This document shows, one piece after another, positions 33,431-45,000 of a stretch of DNA of 64,000 bases. Under the pieces are notes generated by a model. It saw nothing but the letters and a program-made list of their open reading frames with translations, did not search any database and had not been told where the DNA came from. Source of the DNA: Cymbidium sinense. Lineage: Eukaryota > Streptophyta > Magnoliopsida > Asparagales > Orchidaceae. The stretch lies in contig CM038215.1 of the NCBI GenBank assembly GCA_021442155.1, positions 8,270,976 through 8,334,975 on the forward strand, in the 5' to 3' direction. How positions within the stretch are numbered: position 1 is the first letter of the stretch; each line of letters starts with the position of its first letter. Position numbers and translations under genes: made by a program.

Positions 33431-35412
33431 ATCAAAATATAAACTAAATTGATTACAATCAATGACTCAAGTTCATTCCAAATTGATTGTTGAACTTGAC
33501 CAAAGCTATGATTGGACCCAATTGAACCCAATTAACCTACATAGCCCAAATTGACCTAAAGGTTCAAGTTGGCCAAAATTAAAACCAAATCCAAATTGAT
33601 TGAAACCAAAGCCTACAATCATCTTGAATTGGTCAACTAAACCGTAGCTAATTTGGCCAATTTGATCAAATTGGTTAACTTAACCCATTTGACCAAAATG
33701 AATTTAGATGAGCCAAAATCAAATCTAAGCCAAACTAAACCAAAACAATTGAACCAATACATCCCCAATAATCATATCAATTTTTCCCAACCCTTGGTTT
33801 TACCCAATTTGACTAATTTGTCAACTTGACCAACCTATCCCAATTTGACCTAAATGAGTCAAATTGAGGCAAACCTAACCAAATCAACTCCAATTGACTT
33901 GAAATTTGGGCTAACCCACTTTTGGCTCATTTCAAATCAACCCAAATCAAATCCAATTCCAAATGATCCATCTACCCTTGGGTCGAGGGCATCGCCTGAG
34001 ACAAATCACCCATGTAAGTGGTCATTTCCATTCTTTGGCCACTTGATACGCTTCCAATAGTCCACCTAGGCACATAGGACATTGTCCAACCTAACCCTAG
34101 GGGTGTTTGGGTTTGCCATGACCCATAGGAGGTGAAATCACCTAGCCCTACCTATTGGAGAATTTCAAACCCATAGGACACCCATGATTACTCTTTGGCA
34201 GCCACCTCCACACCTTCAACCAACCAAGCTAAGTCAACTCACCTCCTCCCTGCCACCTACGACACCCTGAGATGGCTGGATGGCCACTAGAAGCCACACC
34301 TAATCCCACCATCCGATCAAGATGAAGGGGGTATACAGCCCCTCAGTTCCACTCAAACACGCACACAAATAATTCCTCGAACCTACCCAAGGCAGTACTA
34401 GACCCATTCCCTCAGATCCCAAGCTCGTTCCTCGATCAAAAAATTTCATTCCCATCCATTTCAAAAATAGGATGCTCCCATTTTCGACCTAACTTCTCCA
34501 TTTCTCCATCAAACTCAAATAAACTTTGAACGTACCTTCCCTATGCCTCGTTGAGCTAGAACGAATCATCTCCTAAGATTCTTGAGCATCGGAGGGGGAC
34601 TTCGATCAAAGTTGAACTCCAAATTGTTAGTTCATGGCCTTTCGAGTGAATGTCAAGGAATTGATCCAATTGCTACACAGCAGGGCTTCGTCTCAACTAG
34701 ATGAAGCTTCCTCAATCATTCCAGCCGCTAGTCTTGAGCTCCCGTGAGGTATGCTTCCAAAATCGATCCTTAGGCAAAAAATGGGTTGGAACTTTTTGAA
34801 GAAAACTTTCAACTCGTGTGATCTTGACCATTGGAACTCCTCCGATCGATGTCATGAAGATGTGGGATCCTTTTGGAGTTGATCCGAGCTTGGGTAAATT
34901 TAGATCAAGTGAGTAATGGTGGATGGACTCCTCTCTCCCTCACTTACGTGATGTTAGACTACACACTGTCTATTCCACATGATCAGAATAGACGGTCATG
35001 ATTAGATCTGCTAGATCAATTTGATTTAATCCTATTAAACTGTGGGATTAATTGTAGCTGTCCGATCCTAGATTGGACGATAAACAAGAAAGCGCATCCA
35101 CCGCCATGTAAGTGCTGAGTCGGATAAGTTTAAGTAGCCAATCCTGAGGTGCCACATGGCGCCAACAGGATTAGGCTTAATTAATCACTTTTGATGGCTG
35201 AAACTTTTAAAAATCATAGAACATCATAGATAAATAAAAAAATACAAATAAATACTCATTTTAATAGTATTTTAGAGGAGAATTAATTAAAAATGATCTC
35301 AACTAATTTTGACTGGTAATTAAAGTTTATTTGAAAAATTAATTAGCTTAATTACTCCATAGTTACCTGAGTAATTAATCCCAAATTTTGTGGGTTAATT
35401 TAATGGGTTGAC
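33431..35412 (-). mobile_element. TE-derived non-coding segment (copy C), repeat of 61681-63733
   Basis: Starting at ATCAAAATATAAACTAAATT and ending at GGGTTAATTTAATGGG, this segment is collinear with 61681-63733, at about 85-90% identity by eye. Both ends here are sharp junctions with telomere-like repeats, whereas the other copy continues on both sides. It contains CCAAATTGACC-type motifs in its first part, then GC-richer sequence with GGATCCTTTTGGAGTTGATC. No reading frame is conserved between the two copies. It is probably a piece of an LTR or 5' non-coding region of the Tat-type element to the right. The strand is assumed from that element. Confidence 0.7.
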
Positions 35413-38400
35413 CCTAAACTCTAAATCCTAAACCCTAAACCATAAAAAACTCTAAACCCTAACCATTAAACTAACCCTAAACCTTAAACCCTAAAACCTT
35501 AAACCCTAAACTTTAAACCCTAAACCCTAAAGCCTAAAGCCTAAAGCCTAAACAATAAACCCTAAACCTTAAACCTTAAATACTAAGCTAACCCTGAACC
35601 CTAAGCTAACCCTAAACCCTAAACCAGCCTAACCTAAACCCTAAAACCAAAACCTAAAAACCACTGAACTATACTAAACACTAAACCTAAAACCTAAACT
35701 CCATAAACCCTAAACCTAAACCTCTAAACTAAACTCTGAACCCCCCACCTAAACCCTAAAACCCCAAATTAAATACCACCTAAACCCTAAACCCCTCCCA
35801 AATCCTAAACCTTAAAACCAAACCCAAAACCTTAAACCCAAAAACCCCACCCTAAACTAAACCATAAACCCTAAACCCTAAACCCAACACTAAAACTAAA
35901 CCTAACATAAACTAATATAAAATAAAATAAATAAAACCCCTAGACATAAATAAAATAAAATAATAAAATAAAATAAAAACCTATACTAAAACCTAAACCT
36001 AAACTTAAAAATAAAATAAAATACTAAATAAAAAAATTAAACTAAAATAAATAAAAACATAAACTAAACTAAGAAATAAAATAACCCTAAGAAAAAGAAA
36101 ATAAAATAAAAACTAAATGTAAATTAAAAATAAAATAAAATAAAATAAAAATCAAATAAAAACTGTAACCTAAAAAATAAAACCTAACCCCTAAACTAAA
36201 AAAAACCTTAACTTAAGATAGAAATAAAATAAATAAAATAAAATAAACCTTAACCTAAACTAAAATATACTAAACTAAAATAAATAAAACTTAAACCTAA
36301 ACCTAAAATAAACTAAAACTAAACTAAATAAAATAAAATAAACAAAAAATAAACCTAAACCTAACCTAAAAAATAAAACCTAAAAATGAACCTAAAATAA
36401 AAATCAAAACCTAAACCTTAATAATTAAAATAAAACCTTAAACCTAAACCTAAAAATAAAAAATAAAACTTAAACCTAAAAATAATAAAATAAATTAAAA
36501 ACCTAAACTAAAGTCTAAACCTAAAAATAGAAACTAAAATAAAATAAAATTAATAAAAACTTAAACTAAACTAAAAATAAATAAAATAAACCTAAAATAA
36601 AATGTATAAATAAAATAAAACCCAAACATAAAATAAAAATAAAATAAACCTAAAATAAAGTAAAATAAAAACTAAATAAAAACTTAAACCTAAAAAATAA
36701 ACCTAAAAATAAATAAAATATTAAAACTTAAACCCAAAAAGAAAATAAACCTAAACCTAAAATAAACAAAATAAAATAAACCCAAACCTAAACTAAAATA
36801 AATTAAACCTAAACCTAAAATACACTAATCCTATACTCTAAAATAAATAAATTAAAATAAACTATAAATAAACTTAAACCTAAACTAAAAAAATAAAACC
36901 TAAAAATAAACCTAAAATAAAAAACCTAAAGCTAAACCTAAAAAATTAAAATTAAAATCTAAACCTAAAAATAAAAACTAAACTAAAATAAAATTAATAA
37001 AAACTTAAACTAAACTAAAAAATAAAATAAACCTAATAATAAAATACATAAACAAAATAAATCCAAAACATAAAATAAAAATAAAATAAACCTAAAAAAA
37101 TAAAATAAAAACTAAATTAAAACCTAAACCTAAAAAATAAACCTAAAAATAAATAAAATATAAAACTTAAATCGAAAAAAAATAAACCTAAACCTAAAAT
37201 AAACAAAATAAAATAAACCCAAACCTAAGCTAAAATAAATAAAACCTAAACCTAAACCTAAAATACACTAAACCTATACTATAAACTAAATAAAATAAAA
37301 TAAACTATAAATAAACCTAAACTTAAACTAAAAAACAAAACCTAAAAATAAACATAAAATAAAAAACCTAAAAAATTAAAATAAAAACCTAAACCTAAAC
37401 CTAAAAATAAAAAAATTAAAACTTAAAACTAAAAAATAAAATAAAAATAAAACTAAACTAAAAAAGAAACATAAACCTTAATCAAAACCTCAAAAATAAA
37501 CTACAATAAAAAACCAAAACTAAAATGAATAAATTAAACTAAATAAAAAAGCAAAACCTAATTAAAAATTAAAATAAAAATAAACAAAAATAATAATAAA
37601 TAAACCTAAACTTATTAGTTTCCTTTATTTTAAAAATATACAAATCTTAAATCATAAAATCTAAACCCTAAACCCTAAACCCTAAATCAAAAACCCCATA
37701 CACTAAACTAGACCTAAACTAACTCCTATAAAAACCTTAAATCAAACCTAAATCAAACCCTAAACCCTAAATCCAGACCTAAACCCTACACCCACTAAAC
37801 CCTACCCTAAACCACAACCCCACCTAAAAATCCAAACCCTAACTCCCTAAACCTAAATTATAAAACCACCTTCTTACCCTACCTAAAACTTTAAACTAAA
37901 CCTAAATAACAAAACCTAACTAAATCATAAACCTAAATCCTAAAACCAAACTGACTAAACCCTACCCTGATCTAACCATACTAAAACTATGACTAAACCC
38001 AGGCCAACTACTGAGCACTGAAACCCTAAACCCTCCTAAACCACCCTAAACCTAACTCCTAAACCAAACTGACCTAAATCTACCTACCCCAGGCCCTACC
38101 TGACCACCCCAAACCCAAAACCTAAAACCCTAAAGCAAAACCCTAAACCCAACTTAAACCTGACTAAACTAAATAAATGTAAAATAATAAATAAATAATT
38201 AAAATAAAACTTATACTAAACTTAAACATAAATCTAAAAAGAAAATAAAAACAATAGAAATAAATTAACATAAGAAAATAAAAACCCAAACTAAACTAAA
38301 AAATAAAATAAACTTATGAATAAAAAACCTTAATAAAATAAAAATAAAATAAACATAAAATAAAATAAAATAAAAACTAAATAAAAACCTAAACCTAAAA

Positions 38401-38690
38401 AACCTAAAAAAAATAAAACTTAAAAATAAAAACATAAAACCTAAATCCTAAACTAAAAAAAACCTAAACCAAAAATAAAAATAAAATAAACAAAATAAAA
38501 TAAAGCTAAACCTAAACTAAAATAAACTAAACTAAAATAAATAAAACCTACACCTAAACATAAACTACTTAAAATAAAATAAACTAAAAATTATCCTAAC
38601 CCTAAACAAAAATTAAAGCCTAAAATAAACCTAAAATAAAAACCTAAAACCTAAACCTAAAAAAAATAAAATAAAAACCAAAACCTAAAC
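35413..38690 (-). repeat. Composite telomere-like satellite block 5, inverted polarity
   Basis: CCCTAAA-polarity block (35413-35930), a long A-rich block of CCTAAA/AATAAAATAAA repeats (35930-37610), an inverted punctuation motif at about 37605-37640, a scrambled patch with CCAGGCC and CTGACC words (37700-38160), then another A-rich block up to the GR-RBP copy. No coding content. It is the mirror image of the 1259-33430 organisation. Confidence 0.9.
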
Positions 38691-39012
38691 CAAGGAACGA
38701 TGGAGGTTACAACCGTGGTGGTGGTAGAGGGAGAGATCAGGGATATGATGGTCGATCCCGCTACTCAGGAGGTCACGGTGGTTCTAAAGGGAACTGGATA
38801 AATTGAAGAATGGCTGATACGATCTATTCTTTATGGAACTGTGTCTTTATAGTAGAGATGATTCTACTTATCTAAGGTTTTTTATTTGCTCTAAGGGTGC
38901 TCTTTTTTATCTCTGTAATCGCTTGTGTCTTAGAAAACCTAGGGTGCTACTTAGTTAATGAAATCAAAATAAGAAATGTTGAATCTAAATTTGTTCCCTA
39001 TTAAAAAAAAAT
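38691..39012 (+). pseudogene. GR-RBP 3'-exon pseudogene, copy G5
   Basis: This copy is more strongly 5'-truncated than the others. It starts inside the Gly-rich tail and reads GGYNRGGGRGRDQGYDGRSR, then YSGGHGGSKGNWIN and a stop. The 3' UTR of about 200 bases ends in TTGTTCCCTATT plus an A-run of 9, then TCTTAAACCCTAAACCC. It lies on +, in keeping with the reversed polarity of the surrounding array. No RRM sequence remains. Confidence 0.82.
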
Positions 39013-40446
39013 CTTAAACCCTAAACCCTAAACAAAAAACATAAACCCTAAACCTAAAACAAAAAAATCCTAAACACTAAACCATATTACCTAAATCTAA
39101 ACCTTAAAGCTCCACTAAACCTAATCCCCCATAAACCTAAACAAACTTACCACATCACTACTAAACCCTAAACCACCCATTACAACCTATCCCCTAAACC
39201 CTCCCTCTAACTTAAACTATAACTCTCCCTAAACCCCAAAATTTACCCTCCTAAATCTCCCACCTCACTCCACCACCTAAACCTCCTAAACCTCCACCTC
39301 CCACCCACCAAAACTAAACTCTCTAAACCCTAACTCTGACCACTATGACCACCCTACACTAATCTTTAAACTAAACACTAAATCCTCCCACTCTAACCTA
39401 CCCAAACCCTAAAACCCTTAAAACATAAAATAAAATAATTAAAACTAAACCTAAAGAAAATAAAAATAAAATAAGAAACCAAATTAAACTTAAACCTAAA
39501 CCTAAATAAAATAAAATAAAAATAAAATAAACTAAAATAAATAAAGAAAAACCCAAACTAAAGTAAAAAAATAAAATAAACCTAAGAATAAAAAACCTCA
39601 ATAAAATGAAAACTAAATGTAAACTAAAAATAAAATAAACCTAAAATAAAATAAAATAAAAACAAAATAAAAACCTAAACCTAAAAAATAAACCTAAAAA
39701 TAAAACCTAAAAAAATGAATAAATAATAAAACCTAAACCCAAAACTAAAAAAAAGCCTAAACCTAAAATAAAACTAAAATAAAAAAATAAAATAAACCTA
39801 AACCCAGACTAAAATAAACTGAACTAATATAAATAAAACCTAAACCTAAAATAAATTAAACCTAAACCAAAACCAAAACTAAATAAAATAAAATAAACTA
39901 AAAATAAACCTAAACCTAAACTAAAAAATAAAACCTAAAAATAAACCTAAAAAAAGAAAATAAAAACCTGAACCTAAAAAAAGAAAATAAAAACCTGAAC
40001 CTAAACTTTAAAATATAAAATAAAACCTGAACCAAAAAAAAGAAAACAAAAATAAAATTCAACTAAAAAATAAACTTAAACCTAAAAAATAAATTAAAAT
40101 AAAAACCTATGCTAAAATAAATAAACTAAATGTATTAAAAATAATAAATAAACTTAAATAAAATAAACTCAAATAAATAAAAAATAAACTAAATAAACTA
40201 AATAAACCTAAACCTACCAATTTATTTAATTTAAAAAAAAACTAAACCTTAAATTCTAAATCCTAAACCATAAAACTAACCCTAAATCCTAAACCTACAA
40301 CCCTAATACCCTAAACCATAAACCCTAAACCCTAAAACTACAACCCTACATTAAAACCCTAAACCCTAAACCCTAAACCCTAAACCCTGAATGCTAAACC
40401 CTAAACCCTAAAACATACAACCCTAACCCTAAACCCTAAACCCTAA
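39013..40446 (-). repeat. Composite telomere-like satellite block 6, inverted polarity
   Basis: CCCTAAA-like and scrambled patch (39013-39420, with CTCCC and CACC words), A-rich block (39420-40200), inverted punctuation motif (about 40200-40245, CCTAAACCTACCAATTTATT), then CCCTAAA-polarity repeats up to the GR-RBP copy. No coding content. Confidence 0.9.
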
Positions 40447-40929
40447 AATATGCAGAATCTTGTTGGTGGAACATCACCATCAACTAGGCTCAATCTAGAT
40501 CTGGCGATGGAGGCGAAGGCAGAGGCCATGATTATCATAGTGGAGGTGAGGGATCTGGAGATGCTGTGGATATAGAGGTGGTCGTCGGAGTAGTGTTGGT
40601 TATGGAGGTAGGAGGAGTGATGGAGGTTATAGATGTGCTAGTCAGGGCTGGAGAGATCAGGTATATGATGGAGGATCTCGTTACTCGAGAGGTGGGAGTG
40701 GTTCTGATGGGAATTGGAGAAACTATAGAACGGTCAATCTGATCTGCTGCTTATGGAACTGTGTCTTTATTATAGTGATGGTTCTACTTATCTAAGGTTT
40801 TTGATCTGCTCTATGGGTGCTCTTTTTTCATCTATGTTGCCGCTTGTGTCTTAGAAAACTTTGGATGCTACTTGGTTGATGAAATTAAAAAAAAGAAATG
40901 TTGAATCTGAATTTGTTCTCTATTAAAAA
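40447..40929 (+). pseudogene. GR-RBP 3'-exon pseudogene, copy G6
   Basis: Starts near CAGAATCTTGTTGGTGGAAC (decayed NLDGRN), then NITIN-stop-AQSRSGDGGEGRG. A CAG-to-TAG change sits in the RRM end, but the AQSRSG sequence is closest here to the canonical GR-RBP form. The Gly-rich part is frame-broken. The end of the Gly-rich region and the 3' UTR (TGCTACTTGGTTGATGAAAT) match the other copies. It ends in an A-run, then TCTTAAACCC. Confidence 0.82.
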
Positions 40930-41250
40930 AATCTTAAACCCTGAACCCTAAACTCAAACTTTAACCCTAAACCTAAAACTAAAACCCTAAACCCTAAAAA
41001 CCCTAAACCCTAAACACTAAACCATAAACCCAAAACCCAAAACCCAAAACCCTAAAATCCAAAACATTAAACCTTAAACCCTAAAACCTACAACCCTAAA
41101 CCCTAAAACTTACAACCCTAAACCCTGAACCCTAAACCCTAAACCCTAAACCCTAAACCCTAAACCCTAAACCCCAAACCCTAAACCCTAAACCTTAAAC
41201 CATAAACCCTAAAACAACCTTAAACCCAACCCTAAACCCTAAACCTTAAG
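40930..41250 (-). repeat. CCCTAAA-polarity repeats between G6 and G7
   Basis: About 45 degenerate heptamers, with a short run of CCCAAAA (41029-41056, the complement of TTTTGGG) and clean CCCTAAA runs at about 41130-41165. There is no A-rich block or punctuation motif, so this unit is only about 780 bases long. Confidence 0.9.
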
Positions 41251-41712
41251 CCCCAGAATAGTGAATCTTGATTACATCACCATCAACTAGGCTCAATCTA
41301 GATGCGTGGAGAAGGCGAGGCCATGATTATCATAGTGTGCGGGGATCTAGAGGTAGTGGATATGAGGTGGTGGTCGGGCTGGTGGTTATGCGGTAGGAGT
41401 GATGGAGGTTATAGTTGTGCTAGTGGCAGAGGGAGAGATCGGGTATATGATGGCAGATCTCGTTACTCAAGAGGTGAGGGTGGTCCTGATGGGAACTGGA
41501 GGAACTGAAGAATGACCGATCTGATCTACTACTCATGGAACTGTGTCTTTATTATAGAGATAGTTCTACTTATCTAAGGTTTTTGATCTGCTCTATGGGT
41601 GCTCTTTTACCTCTATGTCATCGCTTGTGTCTTAGAAAACATGGGATGCTACTTGGTTGATGAAATTGAAAAGAAGAAATGTTAAATCTAAATTTGTTCT
41701 CTATTAAAAAAA
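41251..41712 (+). pseudogene. GR-RBP 3'-exon pseudogene, copy G7
   Basis: Starts with a decayed RRM end and keeps a frame through the tail: DGGYSCASGRGRDRVYDGRS, then RYSRGEGGPDGNWRN and a stop at about 41509. The 3' UTR ends near 41705 in an A-run and CCTTAAA. Small deletions relative to G6 lie in the first 130 bases. Not functional. Confidence 0.82.
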
Positions 41713-42047
41713 CCTTAAAACTTAAACCCTAAACTAAAACTAAAACCCTAAACCTAAAACAAAATCCCTAAACCCTAAAAACCCTAAACCCTAAACACTA
41801 AACCATAAACCCTAAACCCTAAACCCAAAAGCCTAAACCCAAAACCCTGAAACCCTAAACATTAAACTTTAAACCTTAAAACCTACAACCCTAAACCCTA
41901 AAACCTACAACCATAAACCCTAAACCCTAAACCCCAAACCCTAAACCTTAAACCCTAAACCCTAAACTAACCTTAAACCCTAAATCCTAAACTAACCCTA
42001 AGCTAACCCTAAACCCTAAACTAACCCTAAACCCAAATCCTAAACCT
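41713..42047 (-). repeat. CCCTAAA-polarity repeats up to Tat copy A
   Basis: Degenerate CCCTAAA, ending in AAATCCTAAACC directly before TTGAATAAAGATGTCATTAG. The same junction occurs at 51646. Confidence 0.9.
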
Positions 42048-45000
42048 TGAATAAAGATGTCATTAGGAGTTGATCTAATGAATGACCTAATCCTAACATA
42101 GTTATGATAACTAAAGAAAATGTCTTCAAGAGACTTTCCCTTGACTATTAGTGATTTAAATACCCTAAACCCTAACCCTAACTCATATTATAATACCATA
42201 TATCATAGTGTAATCTAGCATCAAATATTTGAGCATGTAGTGTGTTTTTGGATGTTATAAGATGTTTTTGAAATATTTTAGTATGTTATGGTATTGTGCC
42301 CTATAGTCTATATTAATATAAATTATTAAAAGATTGGTTTAATAAATTAGATGATGAAATTTGTTAAATTTCAAGTGGGAATTAGGTTGTAGTACCAAAG
42401 GTGTGCTATGCCACTTATAGTCTAAAAAGTAAGATTTTATGATCTAAATAAATGTTATATATTGTAGCATAGTATAACATCATATATCATAATATATTGT
42501 TCTTTTCATTTTAAATTCTTTTAGTATTATATAATCATGCAGTTGAGCCTACACTAGCATTATTTATAAAAAGATTGATTTATACTTTAAAATGGAGGAA
42601 TTTGGACAAATTAATAATCGGTAGAGCATGGCATCATAATATATTATTTCAATTTAAAATATGTAAGTGATATAACTAAAAAAATAGTCAATTATTGTTT
42701 AGAATAATTTTATGATTTTTTATCTTAAGCAATCCCTTATGATGTGATATGCAATATAATATGATATAATATGTTATAGAGTATTATAATATAGGATGTC
42801 ATAATAGTGTAGTATCATGCATTATAGCATACTATTATGTATTACTACTTATTGTTTAGCATATTTTAATTTGTTATAGTATAATGTAGTAGAGTTTGTA
42901 CTAGTATAATTCATAAAAGTACTGATTTATAGGTTGAGATGATGGAATTTGGCCAAATTTAAGGTATGTTTAGGAAACAACATTGGGGGTGTGCTATGGT
43001 GCATCATTTAATCAAAAGAATGAAATTTTGTATCCAAAATAAATGTTCATTTTTAAACCAAATTTTATAAATTTTTTTCTTAAAGTGATTCAATTTTAGG
43101 TGTAATGTAAGATAATATAGTATATAAAAGCATATTAAAATACAATGTACATAACAGTATAACCTCACATATATATGAATGTGGTGATGTGTTACTAAAT
43201 GTTATTGTAAATTTTAGTATGTTTTACATTTTGTTATAATAAGTTGGGTCAAAACTCACAAAAAATTTAATTTGAAGGTTGAGATGGAAGAATTTGCCAA
43301 ATTCATGATACACACCAAGAAGCAACACCAATATTATGCTATTTTGTACCATTTCTAATAGAAAAAATAACAATTTTACATCCAAAATGAACATTATTAA
43401 TATTTTGAGAAATTTTTGTTATTTGTTCCTTTTAAGTGATTCTAATGAGGCATAATGTTATACAATATATTATATTATAGAAAATTATAATATAACATAA
43501 TATATTATAATATAATATAATGTGTTAATTCTCACAATAATATGTTTAATGTGATATTGTATAGTTAGTTTGAACTTGCACCATCATAGATCATAAAATG
43601 TTGATTATAATGTTAAGATGATGTAATTTGAACAAAAACATTATTAAGATTTTTGTTGAAGTATTAAAGGTGTGCCAAAGAGAAGAAATAAGATTTGACG
43701 AGAATTCCATGTCAAAGACATGGAGGGAGATCCGTTAGGGGATCACACATACGTTGGACATGACATGTGAGGGGTCTATGTTGAGGGCATAGAAGAAGAA
43801 AATCTATTGGGGATAAGGTTTGAATTTGATTTGATTATATGATTTATGGAAAGAAGATCCATTTGGGATAAGAATCTATAATCCACCGAGGATTAAGATC
43901 AAATCGACTTTAATTTGTTTAATTTTAATTGCTGTGGAGGCATATCTGCTAGAGATATGGGCTCAAGTCTGTTGGGGATCGGGTATATGAGCCTTCCACT
44001 AGGGAAGAAGGTTCAGGCTATCCACTAGGGATTAGGAATTATTTAGGGATGTATCTGATAGGAATAAGAGTTTAGTTGGATTTCTTTAATTTAGACTCTA
44101 CTATGGGAGTTGGTTTAATTTGGCTCCACTAGGGAGGTTGGTTTTGAATTTGATTTATTTGCTTGACTTATTTACATATGATTTGGGGCTCCACTAGGGA
44201 GAAGGGTGTGATTTAACTCCACTAGGGAAAATTAAATTGGGTTTTATTTAATCTGAGTTAATGCATGGACCTTGTCGATGTGTTATGAACCCACTGGGAA
44301 GGGGCTATTTCAACTTTGACCTACCTCAAGTTTACAAATCCAAAGGGATAGTATAACAGCTGCGGGGTGAAGCTAGCTAACCGTAGGGGTTTCCTTTCGA
44401 TGTGCAGTCGTTGTGCTATGAAGAGGCATCGCATACTTACATCTACCAAACCAAGGAATAATCGCTGTGGCGACTTGTTGGATCCACAAATTGAACCTGA
44501 CCTAGGGTGACTTCTAAGTGAATGCCATTAGGGACTTCTTTTAACTCAAAAGTAGTTAGAATTAATTTTATCTTCATTTCATGTGATTTGATATGGGTTT
44601 TTTTTTGGTTTAGTTTGATTTCAAATTGAGAGCATATCCACTAGGGATGTGAGCTGGGTCAAATTTAATAGATTTAATTTATGGACCATGTCAGTGTGCG
44701 ATGGACCCACTAAGAAGGGGATATATCAGATTTTTCCTATCTCAAATTTACAAATCCAAAGGGATAGTCTACTAGTGGTAGGGTAGCTACCGGCTTTTGA
44801 TTGTGCAATGGCTGTGCTAGGAAGAAGGTCTACTAGATTTACATCTTCTAAAGCAGGGAACAACCACTGGGGTGACCTATTAGTAGCACAACAAAAAGAA
44901 CCTGAGTTAAGGGTGACTCAGTGAATGTTGATGGGGACTTATATCAACTTAAGAGTTATCAGGTGATTCTTATAGGGAGTTTTGTTGACACTACCCTAAA

